Assembly: GCF_048771995.1 (NCBI RefSeq)
Contig: NC_133034.1
Span: 3,410,001-3,474,000, forward strand
Direction of reading: 5' to 3'
Source: Taeniopygia guttata
Taxonomy: Eukaryota; Chordata; Aves; Passeriformes; Estrildidae
DNA: 64,000 nt
Below the pieces are notes generated by a model that was given only the letters and a program-made list of their open reading frames with translations, did no database searches and was not told the DNA's origin. How positions within the stretch are numbered: the stretch's first letter is position 1; the number at the start of each line of letters is the position of its first letter. Of this stretch, positions 12,901 through 20,516 are shown in pieces. Made by a program: the position numbers and the translations under genes.

Positions 12901-15900
12901 GGAACGCTCCCGCAGACACCCACCAGAAGCTTTGGAGGTGCAGTCCTTAGGAACCAGTCCTCCAACAGGCTTGAATGGGATCAGCAATCCCCAAAAGTCC
13001 CAGGAGCCCTTGGCTCTGTGCTGCTGATCTGAAGAGAAAGTCCTGGCCTACAGCTTTGCTACAATTCAGAGGCAAAGTTTGCTTGGGCCCCATCTGACTT
13101 CCCAAATGAACGGCTTTGCTGTTGGCATGAAGGGACACCAGCCCATCAGAGCTTCTGCAGAGCATCCACCTTGAAGGCTCTACATTACGGGCATTAGCTG
13201 CCTATTTTCCACCTTTCTTCTTTGTCTTCTTTTTTCAAAGGGCAACTTAGGATTCACCAAGTTCATTTCCTTAGAACAAACGGGTCTAAATGCAGCTGGC
13301 AATAATGCCTTGTTCCACATGTTGTTTTGCATGGGGCAAGGTGGCTCTAGCAAATACCTAATTAGGCAAGAGAGGCGCTAAATTCCTTTGCCACACAGAT
13401 TTATGTCAGCTCTGAAAATGCCTGAAAAATTGAGTGCTGAGGAGGCAGGTCTTCAGGGGCTGTTTCCACTTTCTCCACCTCAGCTGCTCTGTGAATTCAT
13501 GAACTGCCTGACTCAGTGCCTTTCTGTGTCCCAAGGATGGAGTTCTTCCTTTTTGCTGTGGGATGCAAAACCTTTTCACTGCTTACATGCAAGTGAACTC
13601 TTGAGATCCCTGATGTGAAATGTGTTAACTTAGCTCCTGGTACAGCAGACAACTTTGGATTTTCAAATGTGAAAGGAGAGCTTTTCTTTTGGAACTTTTA
13701 ACCCTGCCAAGTAGGCTGGAAGGAAAGAAGAAAAGGATTCAAAAGTCAGCAGAATATGACTTTCTTTTATAAAATGGGGTGGCCCCTGCCCTTTCCCTCC
13801 CCACTGTCCTTTCTGCTATGACCTCGGAAGAGTGAGCAGCAATGTGTGTTTCACTTGTAGATAAAGTATCACTGATGAAAGAGCTCAGCAACCAACGGAG
13901 ACAACTGAGTGGCGAAGCTCTGCTGGTTGTCACGGAGTGTATCACAGGTATGGCCTTCCCTTGGAAGCCAAGAGGTCCTCCAAGGGATTATTTACAGGGA
14001 ATGCCTGGGAATAGACAGTAGAGTAGCTCCTCCACATCAGGAGGTGCTGAGCTTGTCCCTCCTGCCCAATGCCCAGGGCAGGTGTCTCTGGCAGGTTTTC
14101 CCTGGCTGCTGCAGAGCTGTGCAGCATCTGAGATGGGGGCGGCGCTCGGCCTCGGGGCTGAGCTCTCACTGGGGCACCTCAGAACCATTTCCAGGATAGG
14201 AAGGGGCTAAAAACAGCCCAGCTGGCTCCTCTCTTGGAGGCTCAGGGACATCTGTGACCCTTTAGGAAAAATGGTGGCAAATGCTGTTTCAGGGGATCAG
14301 TTTGTTGTGTTCTCACAGAATTCTTGTTTTGCTCCTGGCAAGTTTTGAGGCTGAACCATGCGGAGCCTGGGGGTCACAGCTTAGGTCAAAACTCACCACA
14401 CAGAGTGTATCTCACTCTATCATATACTCTATTAGAGTCTATCACACATATCCTTGCATGGATTTAGTGCAAGGCAGCCTCCAGGGGCAGAGGGGCAGAA
14501 GCAGAGTGCTGAGGCTGCCTGCCTGTGCTGTGGAAGTGGCACTGGACTGAGCATTTCAGGCTGTGCAAATAGCCTCTTCCTGTGTCAGCGCTGTCCAAAA
14601 TCAGCTACAAATGCAGCTGATAATTGATTCCTCAGAGGAGCTTGCTGTGTCAGCAGTAGCCAAGGAATGGAAAAATGACAATCTCAATATATAGCAGAGA
14701 AGACAACTGATAGCCTGGCTTTAACTGGGGCTAATGGCACTGCTAATTATGCCAGCATCTTTCAATACCAGGTTTCATAGTCTTTGTGTCTTCCTTATGA
14801 ATCTGAACAGGGCATGTTCAGCGATTGGGAATGTCAAAGGCTCTTTAAAACCACCACCAAGGAGCATTTGAATAAAGTAGATCTCCAGGAATAGGGAATA
14901 TAGTTTTGCAGTTCTTTTGGTCTCTTTTTCAGATAAAGGAATAAACAAAAATGAGGACTCCTTAAGAAAGTGCAAATGTCCTCTCTGAGGTTTAGTGGGA
15001 AGAGACAGCTCTTTCTCTGCTCAAGTTCCATAGTGACCAATGTCTTTAATTGCACTTAAATTCAAATGAACTCTTATTTTAAAATGTGGACCATTACACC
15101 TTTCCTGCTTAGCAGCATTGGGTTTGGGTACTTTCAGGAGCTGTTTCAGTGCTGATGACTGCTGGTGGATTAACAGCATAGAGAAAATGAAGTCTCTTCC
15201 ACCACAGAATAATAAGTAGCTACTAGATAACTTTATGCCTGATCAGAAAATAAGACTGGTCTCCAGAGCATTTCAGATTTTAATCTCTCAGTCAAATCTG
15301 CCATGCAAGGAGCCTGTTGTTAGAAAATGTTTGTCTGTGTTTGATATAGTTCAGTTCAGAAAATGAGCAGAGAGCAGATTTCAGAGACAATGTGAGAAAA
15401 CACTTTCCTTTTGGTTACTTTTCAGTCCCCTGTGTAGCATTTTTCTTTCTCTATGCCCCTATTTCAGTGCACATTGTAAGAAAAAATGCCACTAACATTG
15501 GGAGGGGAAATGCCATTAAAACATGAAGATGCTCAAATGCCATGGCAATGGGGTCTGGGTCATTCTCTAAGACACGCTGAGGTTTGAAACAGCTCCGCGT
15601 TGGAAGCCACAAAAGCATTCTGCCAAAGACACCAGCTGGTCACCGATGTTTCTAAGGTAGCTGTCAAGCAGCAGCCACCTCTGGTGGGCTGGAGCATTGA
15701 AGTGTGTTCTAATACTGCCCTTTGCTGTGTGCCACTGAGCAAAGGGGAGCCAGATTAGACTTCTGGAACTTTACATGGAAGTTACAAATCTGAATCACCC
15801 CTTTTATTAGAAAGCACTCAACTGCCACCCTATGGTGCATTTCCAAATCTTCAGTGTGGGTTTAGACAACTTCTGAATGGCAATAAAAGGCAATTTGACA

Positions 15901-16412
15901 TTTCATTCATTGTTCATGCAGAAACAAATAGTGAACTAATTTAGTAACGGTACAAAGTCTGCCACAGGGACAAGGCTCTGTTTGGAGAAATTACTCCTGA
16001 GGGATTGGTGGTTCTGTTTCAAGGGTGACCAGCTGCTTTGCCTGTTTCTGGATGATGGGGCTCTGTGTGGTATTTCACTGATCTTTGCCAGAGAGGCTTC
16101 CAAGAAGCAAAACTAGAGGTAGATCCTTGTTTGCATGGAGGTTGGTGGGTAAGAAGCTGTGCCTCTCTCCCGGCAGTGCTTGTGGAGTGGGTTTATGCCA
16201 GGAGCCCTGAAGTCGTGGAGCGCTACGCCCTGCCCGTGCTCTGGTCCTTCCTGGAGAACAAGGCGCTGCCTGTCCGAAGCGCCAGCGTCCGCACTGTGGC
16301 CACCAAGCTTGCCCTGGCCCTCTACGAGGTGATGGGCACCAAGCTGAAGAAGTGTGCAGCCAGCAAGCCTCCACGCGTGCAGGAAAACCTCTCCAAACTT
16401 TTGGGCTGCTGA
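796..16412 (+). CDS. TOGARAM2: TOGARAM (crescerin) family protein, 3' portion of gene, 12 exons
   Basis: The protein is inferred to bind tubulin and regulate microtubule growth in cilia and axonemes, the known role of crescerins. Twelve exons (796-946, 2026-2187, 4296-4428, 4915-5020, 5589-5824, 7333-7485, 8642-8759, 9717-9820, 11224-11428, 12589-12805, 13861-13947, 16177-16412) all have AG acceptors and GT donors. Their phases match at every junction and they total 1,908 nt (635 codons plus TGA). Residues about 1-130 are a basic, low-complexity linker starting with a charged helix. Residues about 135-353 form one TOG domain with the GSDDWEKKEKGL hairpin, whose Trp is typical of tubulin-facing TOG loops. 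Residues 354-400 are a Ser/Lys linker, and about 405-630 form the last TOG domain. Family assignment is from motif memory. TOGARAM2 is preferred over TOGARAM1, but a lineage-specific paralogue is possible. The N-terminal part and promoter lie outside the window. No internal stops were seen. Confidence 0.8.
947..2025 (+). other. Intron, with one CR1 tail
   Basis: This is intron sequence between the first two supported exons. Apart from the CR1 fragment at 1690-1879 and a short T-run at about 1675, no other feature is supported. Confidence 0.6.
1690..1879 (+). mobile_element. CR1: CR1 LINE 3'-end fragment
   Basis: The segment has the avian CR1 tail: 'ggactagatggtgc..aaaggtgccttccaaccc' wording ends in the terminal octamer-like repeat TTCTGTGATTCTGTGAT. 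It is severely 5'-truncated, as is usual for CR1, and lies in sense orientation inside an intron. Confidence 0.85.
2026..2187 (+). CDS. TOGARAM2: TOGARAM-like exon 2 (linker)
   Basis: The acceptor is TCCCTGCAG and the donor CACAG|GTAAGC. The first two bases complete a Ser codon with the preceding exon. The peptide is low in complexity, basic and Ser-rich (includes DLKKQVVRKQDNVPLLP), as expected of a disordered linker. Confidence 0.65.
2188..4295 (+). other. GC-rich intron
   Basis: This intron is unusually GC-rich at about 2,410-2,880 and 3,740-4,290, so long chance open frames appear on both strands. None has domain content or splice logic, and no repeat family was recognised. Confidence 0.5.
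4296..4428 (+). CDS. TOGARAM2: TOGARAM-like exon 3 (linker into first TOG helix)
   Basis: The acceptor is CCTTACAG and the donor ACTG|GTAAGA. The phase joins on both sides (GTG codon in, TGG codon out). It ends with SLQEALSLLGSDDW, the first helix and loop of a TOG domain. The Trp codon is split across the intron. Confidence 0.75.
4915..5020 (+). CDS. TOGARAM2: TOGARAM-like exon 4 (first TOG domain, HEAT A)
   Basis: The acceptor is GCCTTTCAG and the donor GCGAG|GTGAGA. It encodes EKKEKGLCIIKQLAESH and the second helix of the first HEAT repeat. It leaves in phase 0. Confidence 0.8.
5589..5824 (+). CDS. TOGARAM2: TOGARAM-like exon 5 (first TOG domain core)
   Basis: The acceptor is TTCCCCAG and the donor TCAA|GTAGGT, leaving two bases. 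It encodes paired amphipathic helices (AIVTLGELFALLRKDMDSEV, then a helix with NSPEFVQKAACQALG), typical of crescerin and CLASP-type TOG repeats. Confidence 0.85.
5825..7332 (+). other. Intron with CR1 fragment
   Basis: The intron contains the minus-strand CR1 at 6027-6300. The remaining 1.2 kb shows no recognisable gene or repeat. Confidence 0.5.
6027..6300 (-). mobile_element. CR1: CR1 LINE 3'-end fragment
   Basis: Read on the minus strand, this is a 5'-truncated CR1. Its 3' tail is at the left edge (AGAATCACAGAACTGTAGAAT). It is followed by the familiar 'gttggaatgggcc', 'ccaatgcccaaccaccctc' and 'cctgatatccagtctaaa' wording. Confidence 0.9.
7333..7485 (+). CDS. TOGARAM2: TOGARAM-like exon 6 (first TOG domain)
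   Basis: The acceptor is TTCCCAG and the donor ACAAG|GTAATG. It encodes SRYAQVRKCAAELLLSLVQR, a HEAT helix pair with the VRKCAA signature seen in TOG domains. Phase fits on both sides. Confidence 0.85.
7486..8641 (+). other. Intron with CR1 fragment
   Basis: The intron holds a minus-strand CR1 remnant near its start and a short TTCC run (8,623-8,639) forming the polypyrimidine tract of the next acceptor. Nothing else is supported. Confidence 0.5.
7609..7790 (-). mobile_element. CR1: Degraded CR1 LINE fragment
   Basis: The CR1 pattern is recognisable but diverged: 'cagagaaccatggaatatg', 'gaaaggacccatcagggtcatc', 'gtccaaacacttcttgatctctgtcag'. The 3' end is at the left, so it is antisense to the host gene. 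Confidence 0.75.
8642..8759 (+). CDS. TOGARAM2: TOGARAM-like exon 7 (end of first TOG domain)
   Basis: The acceptor follows a TTCC-rich tract (TTCCTTAG) and the donor is AAGAAA|GTAAGC. It encodes HYGQEMVKMLLNNPKLKK and THDLEDILTRIKKK. The 'HYG..M...L..NP....LE' pattern is characteristic of the crescerin family at this spot. Confidence 0.85.
8760..9716 (+). other. Intron without recognised elements
   Basis: This is unique-looking sequence between exons. No repeat, RNA gene or convincing open frame was seen. Confidence 0.5.
9717..9820 (+). CDS. TOGARAM2: TOGARAM-like exon 8 (inter-TOG linker)
   Basis: The acceptor is GTCTTTGTAG and the donor AATCG|GTACTT. It encodes a Lys/Ser/Pro-rich linker (KNLAKKGSDGSKKP). 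It is short, basic and phase-compatible on both sides. Confidence 0.75.
9821..11223 (+). other. Intron with short AGT tract
   Basis: The intron holds a short interrupted AGT/AAT repeat at about 10,322-10,348. Otherwise it is unique-looking sequence with no further support for features. Confidence 0.5.
11224..11428 (+). CDS. TOGARAM2: TOGARAM-like exon 9 (start of last TOG domain)
   Basis: The acceptor is TATTTTCCAG and the donor CCAA|GTATGT. It encodes the first HEAT repeat of the last TOG domain (YHLLEAKEFQIRMEGVALLL). The loop residue where the first TOG domain has Trp is Phe here. Confidence 0.85.
11429..12588 (+). other. Intron without recognised elements
   Basis: Unique-looking sequence between two well-supported TOG exons. 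No mobile element was recognised. Confidence 0.5.
12589..12805 (+). CDS. TOGARAM2: TOGARAM-like exon 10 (last TOG domain core)
   Basis: The acceptor is TCTTTGCAG and the donor TTTAG|GTGAGG. It encodes IFDYFDLRLCDTHKRVRQKA and NLNSKDPGVRAAAVRALE. The 'IFD.F..RL.D...KV...AL' and 'LNSK..G...AAV..L' patterns are strong family markers. Confidence 0.9.
12806..13860 (+). other. Intron without recognised elements
   Basis: Unique-looking sequence. The open frame running past the donor at 12,806 is read-through of the exon, not extra coding sequence. Confidence 0.5.
13861..13947 (+). CDS. TOGARAM2: TOGARAM-like exon 11 (last TOG domain)
   Basis: The acceptor is CACTTGTAG and the donor CACAG|GTATGG. 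It enters and leaves in phase 1. It encodes KVSLMKELSNQRRQLSG and ALLVVTECIT. The 'LSG.A...VT' segment matches the family. Confidence 0.85.
13948..16176 (+). other. Longest intron of the gene seen here
   Basis: This 2.2-kb intron before the terminal exon has no recognised repeat or RNA gene. Confidence 0.5.
16177..16412 (+). CDS. TOGARAM2: TOGARAM-like terminal exon with stop
   Basis: The acceptor is CTCCCGGCAG. The reading frame closes at TGA (16,410-16,412). It encodes VLVEWVYARSPEVVERYALP, the last HEAT repeats and the C-terminus ENLSKLLGC. 'VY.R.P..VERY.LP.LW.FL' is a family hallmark. Codon use is GC-rich, as in the other TOG exons. Confidence 0.9.
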
Positions 16413-17071
16413 AGGTTTCATGTTCTCCAGAAAGATGACAAAGTTCTGACTTGGACAACTCCGGATGTGACTTTTTACCATCTGCCAAAACTGACAAAAC
16501 ACTAAGGAAGGGTGTGCATCTGCCCCGCTCTCTCCATCGCCCTTCCTACTCGTGACATGGGGGCCCTGAAGCAGCTCCAGACTGATGAGGACAATGTGAA
16601 GGCTGAGCATGGCTTAGCCTCACAAAAAGGTGAGGGGGGAGCTGGGCCGCTCTCTGCTGGGAGGAAGGCTCTTGTGGCAGCCCAGAGAGCCTGTGCACAT
16701 TGCCAGGGAACAGCTGTGCCCTGCATGTGCCCTGCAATGAGCTGTGCTCTGCCAGAGCCCCTGGAGCTGTAGGGCTGCTCAGCCGTGGGGCAGGGAGAGG
16801 AGCAGGAGGGTGCATGTGCAGCTGAGCCATTCCTGGGAAGCACAGGGCTCTGGGCTCCTGCTGTCCCAGGGCAGCCCAGAGGCCAGGCTGTTCCTGTGGC
16901 AGCCCTGTGCCAGTGGGGCAGGGCTTTCCCCTGGCCTGCTCCAGGGGCTGCCAGCAGCCCTTGTGCAGCTCTTTAGAAGTTTCCAGGAAATGTGTGCCAT
17001 GAAATCTGGAGCTCCAGATGCTTTAGGTTTGCACTGTAGCCTTAGTTACCCTTGGTCTCACCACTTTGCAG
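16413..17071 (+). other. Likely 3' UTR and GC-rich downstream sequence
   Basis: The sequence after the stop codon is GC-rich to about 17,000. I found no AATAAA or ATTAAA between 16,413 and 18,036, so the transcript end is not fixed by a canonical signal here. Confidence 0.4.
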
Positions 17072-17232
17072 ATCTGACTGGCTGCAGCATTACCAAGAAG
17101 TTTTCTCTGGACACCTTCTATGTTCCCTTTACCACCAAGTCCTTGCCTGCAGTCCAGAAGAGCTCTCTTTCCTCGAAGCTCAGGAAGAAGCCACCCAACA
17201 TCAGACAAATGTTTCAAGAACAGGATTTATAG
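17072..17232 (+). CDS. Candidate alternative terminal exon downstream of the main stop
   Basis: An acceptor-like CCACTTTGCAG is followed by an open frame to TAG at 17,230-17,232. The tail is basic, with DLTGCSITKKFSLDTF near its start and KLRKKPPNIRQMFQEQDL at its end. It enters in phase 1, the phase left by the exons ending at 12,805 and 13,947, so it could be spliced in place of the last exon. It could instead belong to a decayed neighbouring copy or be chance. No family was recognised. Confidence 0.35.
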
Positions 17233-17700
17233 CATTTTTAGAACTACATAGAATTTTTTAGAATTTTGTAGAAGTTTTTTAGTATAGTTAGAGATGTACA
17301 TATGTTCTCCCATGAAGTCCTTGCCTCCCGACGGAAGAGATCTCTTTCCTTGAAGCTCAGGAAGAAGCTACCCACCATCAGACAAATGTTTCAAGAATAG
17401 GATTTATAGCACTTTTAGAACTACATAGAATTTTATAGAATTTTATAGGAGTTTTTTAGTTTAGTTAGAGAGGTACATATGTTCTCCCGTGAAGTCCTTG
17501 CCTCCCGACGGAAGAGATCTTTCCTCCAAGCTCAGGAAGAAGCTACCCACCATCTAAATAATGTTTCAAAAATAGGATTTATAGCATTTTTATAATTCTA
17601 TAGAATTTTAAAAAAATTTTTAGAATTTTATAAATTTATAGATTTTTATAGATATTTATAGTTTTTAGTGTAGTTAGAGATGTACATATGTTCTCATACT
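17136..17700 (+). repeat. Three tandem units of about 178 bp
   Basis: Three head-to-tail copies start at 17,136, 17,315 and 17,492, each beginning AAGTCCTTGCCT and ending near ACATATGTTCTC. Within each unit a 'gaagctcaggaagaag' block is followed by an AT-rich block of short TAGAATTTT-type repeats. Unit 1 carries an open frame (the candidate terminal exon). Units 2 and 3 have diverged and lost it. The third unit has an expanded AT block. Confidence 0.85.
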
Positions 17701-17745
17701 TTTGAATAATGTATTTTGACTGTATCTTTAGATTTTTTATGACAC

Positions 17746-18203
17746 TGTAAGAAACTACAGACTGAGGTATTGTTTATTAAGATATATGTAAAGGTTAGGT
17801 AACTGTGAGAAAATACAGACCGGGGTATTGTTTATTAAGATAAGGTTAGGCAACGGAGGTATGCAAACAACGAATGGACACAGCTGATGCAAGACAAGAT
17901 AACAACCACTTACACCGGAGACTGCCTATGCAAGATAAGATCACAACAACCATTTACACCAGAGACTGCTTATAGAAACACAAGATAACTGCAGGAATTA
18001 GCTTTCAAATTCCAGGGAGACAAAAGAAGAAATTGGAATAAAAGGAGACTGTTTGAACGCATCAGGACAGCAGTCCCTGGAGCTTCGGTTTTTGAGGCTC
18101 TCTGTCTGTTGTCCAGCGCTGCTACTTTTGCTCATATTCTGCTTGCTGTAATTAATAAAATTCTTAATTGGATTATGTTCCGTTGTGGAGCAAATTTATA
18201 ACA
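17746..18203 (+). mobile_element. Solo LTR (endogenous retrovirus fossil), + orientation
   Basis: The segment runs from TGTAAGAAAC to a TATAACA end and carries AATAAA signals at 18,037 and 18,154. It has two internal duplications: the first 57 bp are repeated at once (17,744 and 17,801), and a 'caaccacttacaccggagactgc' type block is repeated (about 17,897 and 17,934). No internal retroviral genes flank it. Edges and class are uncertain, and no clear target duplication was found. Confidence 0.6.
18154..18159 (+). terminator. LTR polyadenylation signal AATAAA
   Basis: This AATAAA sits in the LTR, with another at 18,037. These are the first canonical signals downstream of the TOGARAM-like stop on the same strand, so the LTR could end the host transcript. 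That role is inferred only. Confidence 0.4.
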
Positions 18204-18479
18204 ACATCTTTTTAATTGGATATATTTTATTTTGATGATTTAAAAAACGCAAATAAATTAAACATAAATAAACAAATGGAGAATGTGAGACCAGGACCTG
18301 CTAGCCAAGGGGTTATGGGAGTGCAGCTCACTTGATGTGCCAGTGTCTCACCACATCCTTTCCTCGCTGGGCATCTCCTCTTATTCTTTTGCCATATTTT
18401 CTTTGTGTCATCTGTGCTGCTCTTTGCTACTTGGTATTACAATGGGGCCACCATTGACATGTTTGGGGGACAATGGACC

Positions 18480-19460
18480 CAAAAGATGCTGTAGAGCCAA
18501 AAGCGCCGGCTCCAGGGGCACAAGGGCGCCGTTGTGCTGCGGGGGGCCCGCGATGCCCTCAGCGGGGCCGATGCTGCGCCGCGCCTCGGGCAGCCCTGCC
18601 CGGCCCCAGCGCCGCTGCCATTGCCCGGCCCGGGACGCTGCGCGGCCCCGCTCACTCCCCGCTCGCTCCCCTCGCAGCTCCGGCTGCCGCCCTGCCGGGC
18701 CTGGCCTCAGCCCCGCCCGGCTCGCCCCGCGGCTTCTCCCGCTGGCCCCGCTCACTCAGCAGCCGTGCCCGCTCCGAGATGCGCTCCCGGCACACTCGCC
18801 TGATGGCCACCTGCAAGCCAAGGCCAGCGCCGGGCTGAGCTCACCGCCCGCCGCCCACCGGCTCCCGCCGCCCTCCGTCTCTTCCCGGGGCGCCGGCGGC
18901 GAGCCCGGGCCCGCAGCAAACGCTGCCGCAGCCGCCGCTGCCCAGCAGGGCCCTCCCGGCAGAGCCGCTCCAGGGGAGGCTTCTCTGCCCCTGCGGGCGG
19001 CACCGCGCTCTCGCCCTTCTGCCCGGGGCACCTGAACGCCCCAGGCGCTGCTGCTTGCCGAGCCGGCCCGGGCTGCGGCGGCTCGGGCCCGGCGGCCGAG
19101 CTGACGAGCGGCGGAGCTCGGAGCGGGGAAGCTGCTGGGGCAGCTCCCGGGGACGGGGCGGGAGCCGGGCGGCAGCGGGGCGGCTCCAGGCGGAGCTGCG
19201 GCAGGGGCTTCGTTCGGGGCTGGGGCCGGGCCAGAGGCCGCGCCAGGCAGAGCCCCAGGACGGTGCTGCCCCGCCACAAACAGAGTGAGGAACTCTTCCA
19301 GAGGCTCCTGTGGAGGCGCCGCAGCCAGTCCGGAGAGAGCCTGGCGGAGGCGAGACCGCGGCGCGCCGGGCATGGCCGGGCAGGGGCCGACCCACGCACG
19401 GGTGCCTTGCGGGACGCGGCGTGAGCCGGGCTGGGAAAGGCGGAACACGGACGGGACGAG
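18480..19460. promoter_or_regulatory. CpG island
   Basis: About 1 kb is very rich in G+C and CpG, in sharp contrast to the AT-rich flanks. It coincides with the 5' part of the PIM1-like fragment on the minus strand and was presumably its promoter and first exons. GC-rich composition alone explains the many long overlapping open frames on both strands. Confidence 0.75.
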
Positions 19461-19544
19461 ATGGGACGGGAGTAGAAGGAATGGTAGACGGAGAAGGGGA
19501 CAGAGAGCGAGCAGAAAGTTGAGCGAAAGACCGATCGAAAGAAG

Positions 19545-19615
<71 letters not shown>

Positions 19616-19700
19616 AGCTGCCGGAGCTGGCGGCCGTTCCTCCATTGCCTCTGCAAACCCAACGGAGGAGCTGCTGCGCACCCCGTGAATGAATGAAAGA
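18497..19700 (-). pseudogene. Truncated PIM1-like serine/threonine kinase gene (5' part)
   Basis: On the minus strand several N-lobe kinase pieces appear in order. EKPPLERLCREG is followed, in another frame, by the glycine loop LLGSGGCGSV (18,890-18,952). Behind a CTTGCAG acceptor comes VAIRRVCRERISERARL (18,810-18,756, the VAIK-type segment with Arg where the catalytic Lys is expected). After a 219-bp GTGAGC...CCGCAG intron comes NGALVPLEPALL (18,536-18,498). This is the layout of the PIM1-like kinases amplified in passerines. Homology stops at about 18,497. The hinge, HRD and DFG regions are absent from the window. The frameshift before the glycine loop, the lost Lys and the truncation argue for a dead copy. 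Upstream (about 18,960-19,700) the frames are Ala/Arg/Pro-rich with a 23-unit CAG tract. Family assignment is from motif memory. Confidence 0.7.
19547..19615 (+). repeat. Perfect (CTG)23 / (CAG)23 tract
   Basis: Twenty-three uninterrupted CTG units lie at the 5' edge of the PIM1-like fragment. On the minus strand the three frames read poly-Gln, poly-Ser or poly-Ala. Which frame, if any, was translated cannot be told. Confidence 0.95.
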
Positions 19701-19952
19701 AAGAAACAAATAAAATCCCAAAGTAATTCCTATCAGAGAAATAACCAATCAACGAAGCAATAAAGAAGAGTGTTGGCTTGTGGCTTCTTTCTTCTTTGGG
19801 TGAGACAAAGCATTTCATGGGGAAGAATTGCCTCTTCTGACAGTTTTGCGAGAGTGGAGCATTTAATTTTCATGTAGAAAAGGGAAATCGTGTCAGTAAT
19901 GCCTTGTCTTTTCATCCTCTGGTGAGACGGGTGCAGGCTGCCAAAAGACATG

Positions 19953-20040
19953 GTGTGTAAAATGAACAGGGTCTATGCCTTTATTAATAGTCAGCTCTTT
20001 ATTAAAAAGTCAGCTCGGCAGGGGGCTCGACAAGGAGCTC
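19953..20040 (-). mobile_element. Probable small LTR fragment
   Basis: Two 'ctttattaa' blocks (reverse of AATAAAG) and GC-rich sequence resemble the end of an LTR read on the minus strand. The stretch abuts the LTR pieces that follow. Assignment is weak. Confidence 0.3.
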
Positions 20041-20196
20041 GCCCTTTTGTGACCATTTTGGGTTCACCTGGGGTGTAGACCTGGCTGGGCTCTTGTACTG
20101 CTCAGGGTGTATCCATTGAGGCCTTTTAATAAATCCCTACTTTATTCTTTAACTCAGTCTAGCCTCTGTTCTAGGGCAGCCTTCACAAGGCATCAC
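20041..20196 (+). mobile_element. Partial LTR, + orientation (TGATGCC family)
   Basis: This matches the right-hand third of the intact-looking LTR at 59,881-60,335, from 'ttttg.gaccattttggg' through 'aataaatccct' to the end 'aaggcatca'. It is a fossil fragment. Confidence 0.8.
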
Positions 20197-20198
20197 TT

Positions 20199-20516
20199 TG
20201 GTCAGAAAATGCACGACCGCTCACGGGGTCTCTCACTTTGATCAGTTCTGCTCCATTGGCACCTTGGAGGTCATTGTCCAATTCCAGCTTTAGCCCAGGC
20301 AGTCCCATCCTGCTTGTTTTTCTCTTTTCAGCCCACGTTGTTTGTGCTCTTGGGCCTGAGATTTGGATGATTTGTCCTTGGTCCCCATCTAGAGCAGGAA
20401 TTGTTTTGTCTCCCTGCTCTGTGCAGAGAGCTCAGCATCCCCTGGTATGAAGCCCAGACCCACACACTAAAGCAGCACAGAATGTGAAAAATATAAAAGC
20501 TAAACCTGAGGAATCA
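20199..20516 (-). mobile_element. Partial LTR, - orientation (TGATGCC family)
   Basis: This is the reverse complement of the left two thirds of the same LTR family ('gaccgctcacggggtctctc' to 'cctgagg.atca'). It nearly matches 40,230-40,547. It abuts the + oriented piece tail to tail. Confidence 0.85.

Noticed and set aside
18752-19818. Three overlapping minus-strand frames of 309-330 codons with poly-Gln, poly-Ala or poly-Ser
   Set aside because: They are overlapping readings of one CpG island and CAG tract. Kinase motifs are split between frames, so none is accepted as an intact protein.
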